NCBI GenBank assembly: GCA_947629335.1
Contig: CANRDI010000005.1
Coordinates: 58,151 to 122,150, forward strand
Length of the DNA: 64,000 bases
DNA from: an uncultured Clostridia bacterium
Lineage (GTDB): Bacteria; Bacillota; Clostridia; Oscillospirales; Ruminococcaceae
Reading direction: 5' to 3'
Position 1 is the first letter of the stretch; every line of letters begins with the position of its first letter. Below are positions 8,316 through 18,353 of this stretch, in pieces. Position numbers and translations under genes: made by a program. The notes beneath the pieces were generated by a model. The model was given only the letters and a program-made list of their open reading frames with translations. It ran no database searches and had not been told where the DNA came from.

Positions 8316-10055
8316 ATGGTCAATATAAAAATAAACGGCGCGGAATATTCTGTACCCGATGGTTCTACCATTCTTCAGGCGGCAAGAACCGCAGGAATAA
8401 AGATACCGACGCTGTGCTATTTAAAGGACATCAACGAGATCGGCGCCTGCCGCATCTGCGTTGTAGAGGTAAGAGGCGCGAAAAGTCTTGTAGCGGCTTG
8501 CGTTTACCCTGTAAACGAGGGCATGGAGATCTTTACAAATACTCCTAAGGTCATAGAAAGCAGAAGAACGACGCTCGAACTCATCTTGTCAAATCACAAT
8601 ATGAGCTGTCTTAGCTGTTCACGCGGCGGAAACTGTGAACTTCATCAGCTCTGCAACGAGTATGGTGTTGACCCTCATAGATTTGAAGGCGAAAATCAAA
8701 AGACCGAAATTGACAACAGCGCAGTACATATGTACCGCGACAACTCAAAATGTATTCTGTGCAGACGCTGTGTGGCGGCGTGCGCAGCTACTCAGAGAAT
8801 AGGCGTTATCGGCGCGAACGAGCGCGGATTTGCTACACAGATAACCTCCGCATTCGATATGGATCTTGCAGACACGGCTTGCGTTTCCTGCGGACAGTGC
8901 ATTACTGCTTGCCCGACAGGCGCGCTCTCCGAAAAGGACGACACCGAAAAGGTGCTTGAAGCTATCGCAAATCCCGACAAGTATGTCGTTGTGCAGGCTG
9001 CTCCCGCAGTACGCGCGTCGCTCGGCGAGGCATTCGGCTATCCGATAGGAACAAACGTAGAGGGCAAGATGATCGCGGCAATGCGCAGGCTCGGCTTCGA
9101 TAAAGTATTTGATACGAACTTCTCGGCTGACCTTACTATAATGGAAGAAGCTCACGAGTTTCTTGACAGAGTTCAAAACGGCGGAACACTTCCGATGATA
9201 ACTTCTTGCAGCCCCGGTTGGGTACGCTATTGCGAGAACTATTTCCCCGAATTTATTCCTAATCTTTCTTCGTGTAAGTCGCCGCAGCAGATGTTCGGTG
9301 CTGTCGTAAAGACATATTATGCTCAGAAAATAGGAAAAAAGCCTGAGGACATCATTTGCGTATCTGTTATGCCCTGTACGGCAAAGAAGTTTGAGATAGG
9401 CAGAGACGACCAGAACGCGGGCGGAGTTCCCGATGTTGACATTTCGATTACGACGCGCGAGCTTGCAAATCTCATAAAGAAAGCAGGAATTATGTTTAAC
9501 GACCTTCCCGACGAACAGGCGGATTCTCCGCTTGGCGGATACACGGGCGCGGGAGTTATCTTCGGCGCTACGGGCGGCGTTATGGAAGCTGCGCTCAGAA
9601 CAGCGGCATGGAAGCTCACAGGCGAAGACAACAATGCTCCCGTCGACTTTAAGGAAGTTCGCGGAGTTGAAGGCGTAAAAGAAGCGACATACAATGTCGG
9701 CGGAAAGACTGTTAAGGTCGCTGTAGCAAGCGGACTTGCAAATGCGAAGAAACTGCTCAAGGACATAAAGGCAGGAAAGGCGAGCTATGACTTTATCGAG
9801 ATCATGGCTTGTCCGGGCGGCTGTGTAAACGGCGGCGGACAGATAATCCAGCCCGCGTCCGTTCGCAACTTCACCGACATACGCGCCGAAAGAGCGAAAG
9901 TTCTTTACGGAATTGATGAGAACTGCAAACTGCGCCGTTCTCACGAAAATCCCGATATAAAGGCGCTCTACTCCGAGTTCTTCGGCGAACCTAATTCGCA
10001 CAAGGCTCACGAGGTTCTTCATACGACCTATAAAGAGCGGAAACTTTATCGCTAA
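8316..10055 (+). CDS. hydA: [FeFe]-hydrogenase catalytic subunit
   Basis: Catalytic iron-only hydrogenase, 579 residues, cytoplasmic. Order seen: plant-type [2Fe-2S] domain (CYLKDINEIGACRIC), His-ligated [4Fe-4S] region (CLSCSRGGNCELHQLC), two ferredoxin clusters (CILCRRCVAAC; CVSCGQCITACP), then the H-cluster domain with motif L1 TSCSPGWVRYCE, L2 MPCTAKKFE and L3 MACPGGCVNGGGQ. All ligand cysteines are present. ATG 8316 with AAAGGA nine bases upstream is preferred over the upstream TTG. It ends the hydCBA operon and is followed by two hairpins. Together the trimer should reoxidise NADH and ferredoxin during fermentation with release of hydrogen. Confidence 0.96.
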   Translation: MVNIKINGAEYSVPDGSTILQAARTAGIKIPTLCYLKDINEIGACRICVVEVRGAKSLVAACVYPVNEGMEIFTNTPKVIESRRTTLELILSNHNMSCLSCSRGGNCELHQLCNEYGVDPHRFEGENQKTEIDNSAVHMYRDNSKCILCRRCVAACAATQRIGVIGANERGFATQITSAFDMDLADTACVSCGQCITACPTGALSEKDDTEKVLEAIANPDKYVVVQAAPAVRASLGEAFGYPIGTNVEGKMIAAMRRLGFDKVFDTNFSADLTIMEEAHEFLDRVQNGGTLPMITSCSPGWVRYCENYFPEFIPNLSSCKSPQQMFGAVVKTYYAQKIGKKPEDIICVSVMPCTAKKFEIGRDDQNAGGVPDVDISITTRELANLIKKAGIMFNDLPDEQADSPLGGYTGAGVIFGATGGVMEAALRTAAWKLTGEDNNAPVDFKEVRGVEGVKEATYNVGGKTVKVAVASGLANAKKLLKDIKAGKASYDFIEIMACPGGCVNGGGQIIQPASVRNFTDIRAERAKVLYGIDENCKLRRSHENPDIKALYSEFFGEPNSHKAHEVLHTTYKERKLYR

Positions 10056-10063
10056 ATAAATTT

Positions 10064-10092
10064 AAGGGGGAAGCAATTCCCCCTTATTTGTT
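10064..10092 (+). terminator. hydA terminator, first hairpin
   Basis: AAGGGGGAA, loop, TTCCCCCTT followed by atttgttt, nine bases after the hydA stop. The hairpin could also act on the opposite strand for galM. Confidence 0.8.
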
Positions 10093-10101
10093 TGAAAAAA
10101 T

Positions 10102-10134
10102 GGGGCGAGATGTAAAATCCCGCCCCTGTTTATT
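10102..10134. terminator. Second hairpin between hydA and galM
   Basis: GGGGCGaGA and TCCCGCCCC pair with one mismatch and are followed by tgtttatt. It lies between convergent genes and may serve either strand. Confidence 0.65.
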
Positions 10135-10190
10135 TGATTTTAGTTTTTCCGATTTCAGCGCTGCTTTGAAAATTTGAGCTGTCGGATAAT

Positions 10191-11225
10191 TTATTTCGCG
10201 CTGAATGTGTAGGTGGTCGTATAACAGCCTACCTCGTCCGCTCTCAAAATGCAGCTCGGAAACTGCGGCTTGTTCGGACTGTCGGGGCAGAACTGGCTTT
10301 CAAGACAAAGACCGCCGTACTGCGGGTAAACGTGACCGTTCTTTCCCGGCTCATTATCAAGTCCAATGCCTACATAAAACTGCATAGCGGGCAAATCGGT
10401 GTCCATTTGCATAACTATGCCGCGAGTAGGCTCGTAGACATAAGCTGCCGTTCGCATTTCTCTGCCCGTGCCGAGCAAAAAGTTGTGGTCAAAACCTTTC
10501 GGAAGACGTCCGTTTTCCATTTCTGTACGGACAGTTTTCGGCTCTCGGAAATCAAACGGCGTTCCCGTAACGTCGGCTATCTCGCCTGTCGGAATAAGCT
10601 CTGCGTCAACAGGAGTATACTTATCCGCATTTATTTTTATAAGATGATCTTTTATGTCGCCCTCGCCTTCGCCTTTTAGGTTGAAATAAGCGTGGTTTGT
10701 GAGATTTAATACCGTGTCCTGATCGCACCTGCCGAAATACTGTATCTTCAGACCGTTGTTAAGCAAGGTGTATTTTGCTTTTACGCTGAGGTTTCCGGGG
10801 AAATTTTCCTCTTCGTCGGGACTGTTATAGCCGAAAGTAACATAAGGCTCTGCGCCGTCCTCAATGTCGTCAATCGTCCACATTCTCTTTCCAAACCCAA
10901 ACGCTCCGCCATGGAGAGTATTATTGCCGTCATTTTTCGTCAGTTCAAAGGTTCTTCCGTCAAGCGTGAATTTTGCGCCGCCGATACGGTTCGCAACTCT
11001 TCCGACAGTAGCGCCGAACGCGGAGTTTCCCTTTTCATACTGCTCTACCGAGCCATATCCGAGAACAACGTCTATAGGCTCTCGGTTTTTGTCAAGAACG
11101 TACAGCGACTGGATAGCTGCTCCAAAATTCGTTATGCTGACAGATAAGCCGTTTCTGTTTTTCAGGGTCGCAAGAAAACACTTGTACCCCATAAACGAGC
11201 CAAACTTTGAAATTTCGGTACTCAT
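10191..11225 (-). CDS. galM: Aldose 1-epimerase
   Basis: Galactose mutarotase, 344 residues, a normal length. It interconverts alpha and beta anomers of aldoses, feeding the Leloir pathway. Family motifs seen: GRVANRIGGAKF near residue 70, NTLHGG near 95, and TNHAYFNL near 172 with the catalytic His; a catalytic Glu is likely in GLCLESQFCPDSPN. The start at 11225 has GGAGG five bases upstream. It lies 15 bases downstream of the chemoreceptor gene, so the two are probably co-transcribed, which hints at a link between chemotaxis and sugar use. Confidence 0.92.
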   Translation of the reverse strand: MSTEISKFGSFMGYKCFLATLKNRNGLSVSITNFGAAIQSLYVLDKNREPIDVVLGYGSVEQYEKGNSAFGATVGRVANRIGGAKFTLDGRTFELTKNDGNNTLHGGAFGFGKRMWTIDDIEDGAEPYVTFGYNSPDEEENFPGNLSVKAKYTLLNNGLKIQYFGRCDQDTVLNLTNHAYFNLKGEGEGDIKDHLIKINADKYTPVDAELIPTGEIADVTGTPFDFREPKTVRTEMENGRLPKGFDHNFLLGTGREMRTAAYVYEPTRGIVMQMDTDLPAMQFYVGIGLDNEPGKNGHVYPQYGGLCLESQFCPDSPNKPQFPSCILRADEVGCYTTTYTFSAK

Positions 11226-11240
11226 AATGTCCTCCAAAAA

Positions 11241-13472
11241 TCAATACTTGTTATCATCAAGAGTAATTTTACGCTTTATCGGCGTCGCTGTAGCCTTTGA
11301 AACAGGGTTGGCAGCGGAAACAGCAGGCTTTTCATCATCTGATTTTATGACGGGCTTCGGCTGAGCGGCAGGAGTTACAGGCTCTCTTTTGACGTTTTCA
11401 CGAACCGATCTGTTTTCAGCCGTCTTTACAGTTGCAGGTTTTCTTTCAGCAGCGGGCTTTGACGCTCCTACTGTTACTGCCGTTTTTTCAACGGCTGAAA
11501 CACTTTCAGCGGGTGCAGTCTTTTCGGCTGCCGCAGGCTTTGGTTTCGGCATTGAAAGATCTTTCTTGGGTCTAACTGCCGACGGGGCATTGCTGCGCGT
11601 CATTTTATCGTCAATGATAAATTTATCAACGGTCTTATGCAGCATAGCCGCCTGAGTAGCAAGCTCTTCCGAACTGTCCGCACACTCGCGCGCGCTGTCG
11701 GAGATCTGAGTTACGGCGTCCGAAATGCTTGTCATTCCCGCAAGAACTTCCTTTACGCTTTCAGCCTGCTTTGCGGACGCTTCTGCAATATCGTCAACGA
11801 CCTTTGAAGTTGCGTCGGTTTTTTCTACTATCTTGCTGAGCATTTCAGCAGTCTCGTTTGCAATAACCGTTCCGTTTTTAACTGCGCTTATTGCTGTTTC
11901 AATAAGCGTGGTCGTTGATTTTGCAGCGTCTGCGGTCATATTCGCAAGGTTTCCTACCTCCCCCGCGACAACCGCAAAGCCTTTTCCCGCAGCTCCCGCT
12001 CTTGCCGCTTCGATAGAAGCGTTAAGCGACAGGATATTTGTCTGCGAGGAAATATCTTGAATTGTCTGGATAATATTGGCAATTTCCGAAGAAGTGCTGC
12101 TTATCTCGTTCATTGCTTCGAGCATCTTCGCCATTTTCTCGTTGCCCTCGTTTACGAGCTGCATAGATTCCTCCGCTATTGAGCGGGCAGTCGCCGCCTT
12201 GTCGGAGTTGTCGTTGCTCTGGCTGTAAACAACGTTAAGGCTTGTATTAAGCTCTCTTACGGTAATGGTCTCCTCATCTGCCGCACGCGACAATACCGCC
12301 GAGTTTTTCGACATCTGGTCGGAACCGATATTTACCTCGCGCCCCGCCTGCTCTACATTTGTAACAACGTCGCGTATTGACGAAACAATACTCTTCAAAG
12401 CGGTCTTTACGGGGATATAATCTCCGTAATAATTTCCGCTCGGTTCTACACAAAGGTTTTCTTTTGCTATTTCTCCGGCGGTATATGTAATATCGCCTAT
12501 TACCTCGCCGTTATAATGCGCCATTGTATTTACCGCTTCTGCAAGAGCGCCGAGGTCGTCGTCGCCGACATAATCGACATCGCCGCCCGAAATTCTTCCG
12601 TTTGCCATATCGGTAATCTTATCCTGAATTTTCTTAAGCGGAACAGTGACCTTTTTCCTGAAATAAGAGTTTATGATAAGGCAAAGCGCGGTGAACAGCA
12701 CAACCATTATAACGCTTACGACAAACATCATATGCATACTCGCAAGGTACTGTCCTACTCCCGCTCTTACGACAAGCGTCCAGTCATCGTTTGCCGAAAG
12801 TTTTATCGAGCAATAGCTCATATTCGGCTCTCCTGCGGGATAAGTGTTTATTTTAATGTCGTCGCCGCTCATGACATATTCGGAATAATCGCGGTCTTTT
12901 AAGCTCTGATCTGCACAAACGAAAACCTTTCCGCTTTTGTCAACGATAATTGCCTCGTTCGGGCAGGATTTTACCGTTTCTTCAAGCATCGCAGTATTGA
13001 CCTCTGCGAAGAGGATATTTCCATTATCCGCTTTGACAGAAAGGTAAAACGATCCGCCGGTATCTCCCGGCATTACCGCTTTTGTTTTAGACGAAAGAGC
13101 AGACGTGACAGCCTGCGGTATCTCACCGCCGTATGTACTTGCTCCGTCGGAAAAAACAACGGACATTATGTTGGCATTGTAATTTTTGATATTGACTGCG
13201 TGTTCTTCTTTTTGCTGAGCAGAACCGTTTAAAAACTCATAATCGTACAAATGGTCGTTTACGAGCGCCAACAGGTCTTCTATTTCCGCGTCGACTATCG
13301 CCTTATTGCCGACAGCGTTTTCGTTTAACATTCCCGTAATGCTTGTCACAGTAAGATGATACGCAACAGCTACGCATACAGATAAGTTAAGTATCATAGC
13401 GGCAGTCATTATAAAGCTGAACATCATAATTTTCGCCTTGACTGTTTTAATGTTCTTTTTTTGTTCCGTCAT
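11241..13472 (-). CDS. Methyl-accepting chemotaxis protein
   Basis: Transmembrane chemoreceptor, 743 residues. A first membrane segment lies at about residues 14-40, an extracellular sensor domain of about 200 residues follows, a second membrane segment is near 245-268, then HAMP (to about 320) and the cytoplasmic signalling domain with the hairpin tip [19 protein letters not shown] near residue 475. The last 90 residues are an Ala/Pro/Lys-rich tail, longer than usual. The ligand is unknown. The gene implies a CheA/CheW system elsewhere. A promoter (TTGACT-17-TATTAT) lies at 13551-13579. Confidence 0.93.
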   Translation of the reverse strand: MTEQKKNIKTVKAKIMMFSFIMTAAMILNLSVCVAVAYHLTVTSITGMLNENAVGNKAIVDAEIEDLLALVNDHLYDYEFLNGSAQQKEEHAVNIKNYNANIMSVVFSDGASTYGGEIPQAVTSALSSKTKAVMPGDTGGSFYLSVKADNGNILFAEVNTAMLEETVKSCPNEAIIVDKSGKVFVCADQSLKDRDYSEYVMSGDDIKINTYPAGEPNMSYCSIKLSANDDWTLVVRAGVGQYLASMHMMFVVSVIMVVLFTALCLIINSYFRKKVTVPLKKIQDKITDMANGRISGGDVDYVGDDDLGALAEAVNTMAHYNGEVIGDITYTAGEIAKENLCVEPSGNYYGDYIPVKTALKSIVSSIRDVVTNVEQAGREVNIGSDQMSKNSAVLSRAADEETITVRELNTSLNVVYSQSNDNSDKAATARSIAEESMQLVNEGNEKMAKMLEAMNEISSTSSEIANIIQTIQDISSQTNILSLNASIEAARAGAAGKGFAVVAGEVGNLANMTADAAKSTTTLIETAISAVKNGTVIANETAEMLSKIVEKTDATSKVVDDIAEASAKQAESVKEVLAGMTSISDAVTQISDSARECADSSEELATQAAMLHKTVDKFIIDDKMTRSNAPSAVRPKKDLSMPKPKPAAAEKTAPAESVSAVEKTAVTVGASKPAAERKPATVKTAENRSVRENVKREPVTPAAQPKPVIKSDDEKPAVSAANPVSKATATPIKRKITLDDNKY

Positions 13473-13550
13473 TTAAAATACCTCTCTTCAGTATACTATT
13501 TGCTGATTTTAAAAGCGCTTCAAAAACGCACATAAAATATGCTTATATAT

Positions 13551-13579
13551 ATAATACCACATTTAGCACACAAAGTCAA
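13551..13579 (-). promoter_or_regulatory. Promoter of chemoreceptor-galM unit
   Basis: Read on the minus strand: TTGACT (13579-13574), a 17-base spacer and TATTAT (13556-13551). The -35 overlaps the dGTPase stop codon, so the chemoreceptor can be transcribed independently of dGTPase. Confidence 0.7.
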
Positions 13580-15015
13580 TAATTTTGTGAAATTTTTACT
13601 CCTTGAAGTTCAAGAAAAAATTCTCTCGCAAAGCCGTCGGTCATTCCGCATACACAGTCTGTCGCCAAAAGCAGTCTGTTATAGCACTGTTCTGCGTCGG
13701 ACTTTCCCTTGCAGGCTCTGCGGCAAATCTCAATATAGTTTTTTGACAAGACCTCGCTCATATCTCTGTCAAATACGTTTATACTGTCGGTGTCAAATGA
13801 CAGCGCCGCCGCTGTTATCTTATCCAGCAAAAATGTCATTACAGAGCTTTCCGAAAGCTCGCTTCTGATTATTCCCGCCGAGCGGAACGCATATCTGTAA
13901 GCAATATCTCCCAAAGCACAACTCAGCGCTCGGACATCCGACATTTCGAGCAGCTCTTTTCTGAATACTCCGTTCATAATGCTTTCATAATTATCGCAGA
14001 AAGCGTCTGCCGCCGCATAGAGCATTCTTGTCTGAAGCTTTATTATCCACCGCGAAACTGCCGCTTTTTCGGGGGTTTCCATACAAAGGCTTTTTGCGGA
14101 ATTGTACGACTTAAAAAGCTCTTTTACTGCCCACACGAGAACCGCTCGCTCGTTTTCGCTTTTGCAGCTCAGGAGATATTTTTCGCTTTGAAGCTCGCAT
14201 ATAAGAATATCATATGACAAAAGTCCCTTTTCAACGGCGTCCTCTATATCGGCTGTTCTGTAAGCTATGTCGTCCGCGCTTTCAAGAATAAAAGTAAGCG
14301 GAAACCGACAATCTATACATCCCGTTTTTTCGGTTATTTTTTTGAAAAGTTCCTGTTCCGAATAATAATACCCCATTTTCTTTCTGCATATATCGCCGCA
14401 TTTCGCGTCAATGCCCGTTGACGGCGTGGGGTATTTTATAATGGTGTTCAAAAGCGCGAAAGTAAGGTTCATTCCCGTTTGCATATCAATAAGGCAATGC
14501 AGTCTTGAAAGCACTCTTAACGCCTGGGCGTTGCCCTCGAAATTCAGAAAATCAGCTTTCATCTGCTCGGTCAGCAGTTCTTCAACTCGCGTTCCTTTAT
14601 ACGAAAGTTTCGGAAAATTGTCCTTAAACCATTGTCTTATAGAAAACTCTCCGAAATGACCGAAAGGAGGATTTCCTATATCGTGGATAAGTCCCGCGCA
14701 CTCCAAAATATCGCAGCAGTTCTCCCTCACGCCTTCGTCTACCTCAGGAGTTCCTTTTTCAATAAGGCTTGTAAATATCGTATCCCCAAGACTTCCCGCA
14801 AAAGAGCTTACTTCGAGCGAATGTGTAAGTCTTGTTCTGACAAAATCACCGCGGTTGAGAGGATAGACCTGCGCCTTATCCTGAAGGCGTCTGAAAGACG
14901 CGCTGCCTACTATCCTGTGATAGTCCTTGCGAAACTCGCTTCGTATATCGCGGCTGTTTTTGCCGGCGCTTTGACGCTCGCGCTCGGCACATAGAAGTTT
15001 TTTCCAACTAAGCAT
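13576..15015 (-). CDS. dgt: Deoxyguanosinetriphosphate triphosphohydrolase-like protein
   Basis: HD-superfamily enzyme that cleaves dGTP (and often other dNTPs) to deoxynucleoside and triphosphate, 479 residues. The family block FRRLQDKAQVYPLNRGDFVR is near residue 42, followed by RLTHSLEV (metal His) and AGLIHDIGNPPFGHFGE (HD motif) near 108. A later ESADDIAY supplies the distal Asp. All metal ligands are present. It is divergent from mazF with only 93 bases between the starts, so the two control regions overlap. Confidence 0.92.
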   Translation of the reverse strand: MLSWKKLLCAERERQSAGKNSRDIRSEFRKDYHRIVGSASFRRLQDKAQVYPLNRGDFVRTRLTHSLEVSSFAGSLGDTIFTSLIEKGTPEVDEGVRENCCDILECAGLIHDIGNPPFGHFGEFSIRQWFKDNFPKLSYKGTRVEELLTEQMKADFLNFEGNAQALRVLSRLHCLIDMQTGMNLTFALLNTIIKYPTPSTGIDAKCGDICRKKMGYYYSEQELFKKITEKTGCIDCRFPLTFILESADDIAYRTADIEDAVEKGLLSYDILICELQSEKYLLSCKSENERAVLVWAVKELFKSYNSAKSLCMETPEKAAVSRWIIKLQTRMLYAAADAFCDNYESIMNGVFRKELLEMSDVRALSCALGDIAYRYAFRSAGIIRSELSESSVMTFLLDKITAAALSFDTDSINVFDRDMSEVLSKNYIEICRRACKGKSDAEQCYNRLLLATDCVCGMTDGFAREFFLELQGVKISQNY

Positions 15016-15108
15016 TATGATCTCAACTTTCTTATTTTTTGAATAAAATTTTCCTCGCTGTCAATAATACGAATACAACAGAAAATCAACTTCTGAGGAG
15101 GAATAATT

Positions 15109-15450
15109 ATGTTGGTTAAACGCGGAGAAATTTATTATGCGGACTTAAGTCCCGTCGTCGGCTCTGAACAGGGCGGAATAAGACCCGTTCTTATCGTTCA
15201 GAACGACATCGGAAATAAGCACAGTCCCACGGTCATTGCCGCAGCTATCACAAGCCGCAAGGAAAAAGCGGGACTTCCCACGCACATCTCGGTAACAGGC
15301 TCGTCGTGCGGGCTTGCAAAAGATTCCGTTGTCCTGCTCGAACAGGTTCGTACATTAGATAAAAGGCGCCTGAAAGAGCGCATGGGCGAGCTTGACAGCG
15401 CGTCTATGCACGAGGTCGACAATGCCCTTTCAACAAGTCTCGGATTGTAG
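15109..15450 (+). CDS. mazF: MazF-family endoribonuclease toxin
   Basis: 113-residue PemK/MazF toxin closely resembling NdoA/EndoA of Bacillus in motif and length: [31 protein letters not shown] (catalytic Arg) and AAITSR (active-site Thr/Ser). It should cleave single-stranded RNA at short specific sites and arrest growth. An excellent ribosome site (GAGGAGG) precedes ATG 15109. No antitoxin gene is visible: the 93 bases upstream are too short for one and the next genes are unrelated. A good terminator follows at 15460-15490. Confidence 0.92.
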   Translation: MLVKRGEIYYADLSPVVGSEQGGIRPVLIVQNDIGNKHSPTVIAAAITSRKEKAGLPTHISVTGSSCGLAKDSVVLLEQVRTLDKRRLKERMGELDSASMHEVDNALSTSLGL

Positions 15451-15459
15451 TTTTTACGC

Positions 15460-15490
15460 ATACCCTCGCTTCGGCGGGGGTATTATTTTT
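15460..15490 (+). terminator. mazF terminator
   Basis: ATACCCTCGC-TTCG-GCGGGGGTAT forms a 10-bp stem with one G-T pair and is followed by tattattttt on the plus strand. It overlaps the stop codon of the convergent PAS gene. Confidence 0.8.
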
Positions 15491-15839
15491 CGCTTTCGGG
15501 CGTTCGGTATTCATGCTTTTCGTAATATCCGATAAGCTCTTTGTTTTCACCGCGCAGCGCGACCATATAAACGTCCTTGTTTTCCTTTGCATTGTGATAA
15601 GTAAACACAATGTTGTTCTCTTCGCTTTGCTTGAACCAATCGACGACTTCGCGTATTTTTGCCCGCGAATTTTCGTTATGACAGTCCATAATGCTCTTTC
15701 CGACAAGATCGCCGTGTTTTTTATAGCGCTCTTTCGCGGCGGGGTTCAAATAGATGATAATATCATTCATATCGCAAATAACGACCGCGCACTTGTCCTG
15801 CTCGACAATGCTTTTGAAATATGCGTTCAGATCATTCAT
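15483..15839 (-). CDS. PAS-domain protein
   Basis: 118-residue protein that is essentially one PAS domain: CAVVICDMNDIIIYLNPAA at the start, then a GKSIMDCH block and a final strand near residue 95. No output domain is present. Such stand-alone PAS proteins bind small ligands or cofactors and act through partners; the ligand here is unknown. ATG 15839 has AAAGGAGAAGG upstream. It is 11 bases after polA on the same strand, so it is probably the last gene of the Gx transporter-polA-PAS unit. Confidence 0.75.
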   Translation of the reverse strand: MNDLNAYFKSIVEQDKCAVVICDMNDIIIYLNPAAKERYKKHGDLVGKSIMDCHNENSRAKIREVVDWFKQSEENNIVFTYHNAKENKDVYMVALRGENKELIGYYEKHEYRTPESEK

Positions 15840-15850
15840 AGCCTTCTCCT

Positions 15851-18340
15851 TTAATGAACATCATACCACGTCTTCCCTATCTTCGCGTCTGCGGGCAGCG
15901 GCACAGACAGCTCAACCGCGCTCTGCATTTCCTCTTTGAGAATATCTGCGGCTTTTTGAGCGCAGCTTTCAGGCGCTTCGACAATAAGCTCGTCGTGTAC
16001 CTGCAAAATAAGTTTTGCTTCGGGAAGCTCCTTTTTGAGCCGCCTGTAAACTCTCACCATTGCTATCTTGATTATATCCGCGGCTGTCCCTTGAATGGGC
16101 GTGTTCATGGCTATGCGCTTTCCGAGAGCTTTCACGGTTTTGTTTGTTGATAAAATTTCGGGGATAAAGCGCCGCCTGCCAAACAGTGTAACAGCATACC
16201 CGTCTTTCTCCGCAGACCCGCAAACCTTATCCATATAGGCTTTTACTCCCGAAAAATGCGCAAGATAATCATCTATATACTTTTTCGCCTCCGCAAGAGA
16301 AGAACCTATATCCTTTGCAAGAGAAAACGCGCCTATCCCGTATACTATGCCGAAATTTACAGCCTTTGCCTTGCGCCTGAGGTCGTCGTCTACCCACTCT
16401 ATCGGCTGGTTAAAGACAGAAGCGGCTGTTTCCGCATGGATATCCCGATTTTCCGCAAAGGTTTTTATCATAGTCTTGTCGTCTGCAAGCGCCGCCAATA
16501 CTCTCAGTTCTATCTGACTGTAATCTGCGTCGCATAGAAGTTTTCCCTCTCCCGCCGTAAAGAATTTCCGAAACTCACGCCCTATCTGAGTTCTTACGGG
16601 AATATTCTGGATATTCGGTTCGGCGGAGCTTATCCTGCCCGTGCGAGTTTCGGTCTGCTTAAATGTCGTGTACATTCTGCCGTCGTCCGAAACTGCCGCC
16701 AAAAGACCTTTTACATAAGTGTTGTATAATTTTGTCAGCTTTCGCCAGCCGATTATTTTTTCAACAATCGGGTGGCGGTCGGATATTTCTTCAAGCACGT
16801 CCGAATTTGTTGAATAACCTGTCTTGCTCTTTTTTCCCGCAGGCAAGCCAAGCTCGTCAAACAGCACCTTTCCGAGCTGTTTCGGACTTCCTATCATAAA
16901 CTCGTGACCTGCCATATCATATATTTCATTTTCAAGTACGCTTATTTTCGGCAGTATCTCATCTCCGAATTTTTTCAGGCTTTCCGCGTCTGTAGCTATG
17001 CCCTCTATCTCCATTGACGACAGCACTTCCGCAAGCGGTATCTCGATATCGCGCAGTACTTTCAGCATACCCGAAGCGCATATTTTGCCGAACAAAACCT
17101 TATTCAGCGAGGACAGACTGTCCGCGCCGTATTTGTCATAAAGTTCCGAAAGCTCATAATCCTTTGCATTTACGTCTAACAGATAAGCCGCAAGCGTCGC
17201 GTCGAAAGTTACGTTTTTAAGCTCAATGCCCGATCTTATGCACTCATAGTAAACAGCCTTTGCGTTATCGGTATGCTTTGGCTCGCTGTTTTCAAGAATT
17301 GCTTTAAGGTCGCCGCCCAGCCGCTCTTTTTTGCGGTAAGCCGCTAATTCCCCGTTTTCAATAACCACGTCGATCGCGTTTTCATCATATTCTTCTTTAT
17401 CGGGGATAATATCGCTTTTTACGGTATCTTCAGTATTTTCCGCTTTCAATGCGGACTTTATTTCTACAGCTTTCGGCATTGTTCCGTCCAAGCCGAGCTT
17501 TTTCAGCGCTGTGTTCATTTCCAGTTCGCGCAGTATGCCCGCCGCCTGTGCTTTATCTCCCTCGCCGAATTTATAATCATCAAGATCTTCCGAAACGGGA
17601 GCTTTAAGGCATATCTCTCCGAGTTTTCTCGACAGCTCAGCGCTGTCCTTTCCTTTTTCAAGCTTTGTTTTTACCGAACTCGTGACTTCGAGTTCATCTA
17701 AATGCTCATATATCCACGCGACCGAATGATATTTTGAGATCAGCGAAAGCGCAGTCTTTTCGCCTATTCCCGCGACGCCGGGAATGTTGTCCGAACTGTC
17801 GCCCATAAGTGCTTTTACTTCAAGCATTTCACGGGGAGAAACGCCGTAGACCTCCTTTATTTTTTCGGGAGTATAAATAATGTCCTCTTTGTTTGAAGCA
17901 AGGCGAACGGTCACTTTGTCGCTTATAAGCTGAAAGCTGTCGCGGTCGCCTGTGCTTATGACACATTCCGCGCCGTTTTCTCCTGCTGTTCTCGAAAGAG
18001 TTCCGATAATGTCATCCGCCTCATAGCCCTCGGTTTCGAGAACGCTTATTCCGAGTGCACGGAGAATGTCCTTTATTATCGGCATCTGCTCTATTAGCTC
18101 ATCCGGCATCTGATGTCTGCCCGCCTTGTATTCTCCGTATATCTTATGGCGGAACGTCGGCGCTTTGAGATCGAATGCCGCCGCGATACGGTCGGGCTGT
18201 TCTTCCTTTATCAGTTTCATATAGATGTTCAGAAATCCCGTAAGCGCGTTTGTATGCACGCCCTTTTTGTTTGAGAGCAGACGTATCCCGTAAAAAGCTC
18301 TGTTCATAATGCTGTTTCCGTCTATCAAAAGAAGTTTCAT
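15851..18340 (-). CDS. polA: DNA polymerase I
   Basis: Family A DNA polymerase for repair and Okazaki-fragment maturation, 829 residues. The 5'-3' nuclease domain is intact at the N-terminus (LLLIDGNSIMNRAFYG, later EGYEADDIIGTL and GDSSDNIPGVAGIG). The polymerase motifs are seen: A (DADYSQIELRVLA, near 603), B (RRKAKAVNFGIVYG, near 653), C (QVHDELIVE, near 785). The middle domain (about 300-450) lacks the DxE and later Asp residues of a 3'-5' exonuclease, so proofreading is probably absent, as in many Firmicutes. Start ATG 18340 follows GGAGGATC; the longer frame into the neighbour is not needed. Confidence 0.96.
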   Translation of the reverse strand: MKLLLIDGNSIMNRAFYGIRLLSNKKGVHTNALTGFLNIYMKLIKEEQPDRIAAAFDLKAPTFRHKIYGEYKAGRHQMPDELIEQMPIIKDILRALGISVLETEGYEADDIIGTLSRTAGENGAECVISTGDRDSFQLISDKVTVRLASNKEDIIYTPEKIKEVYGVSPREMLEVKALMGDSSDNIPGVAGIGEKTALSLISKYHSVAWIYEHLDELEVTSSVKTKLEKGKDSAELSRKLGEICLKAPVSEDLDDYKFGEGDKAQAAGILRELEMNTALKKLGLDGTMPKAVEIKSALKAENTEDTVKSDIIPDKEEYDENAIDVVIENGELAAYRKKERLGGDLKAILENSEPKHTDNAKAVYYECIRSGIELKNVTFDATLAAYLLDVNAKDYELSELYDKYGADSLSSLNKVLFGKICASGMLKVLRDIEIPLAEVLSSMEIEGIATDAESLKKFGDEILPKISVLENEIYDMAGHEFMIGSPKQLGKVLFDELGLPAGKKSKTGYSTNSDVLEEISDRHPIVEKIIGWRKLTKLYNTYVKGLLAAVSDDGRMYTTFKQTETRTGRISSAEPNIQNIPVRTQIGREFRKFFTAGEGKLLCDADYSQIELRVLAALADDKTMIKTFAENRDIHAETAASVFNQPIEWVDDDLRRKAKAVNFGIVYGIGAFSLAKDIGSSLAEAKKYIDDYLAHFSGVKAYMDKVCGSAEKDGYAVTLFGRRRFIPEILSTNKTVKALGKRIAMNTPIQGTAADIIKIAMVRVYRRLKKELPEAKLILQVHDELIVEAPESCAQKAADILKEEMQSAVELSVPLPADAKIGKTWYDVH

Positions 18341-18353
18341 TTTTGATCCTCCG

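Noticed and set aside
8745..10022. Long minus-strand frame (425 codons) opposite hydA
   Set aside because: It mirrors the codon structure of the certain hydA gene, has no ribosome site and no recognisable motif.
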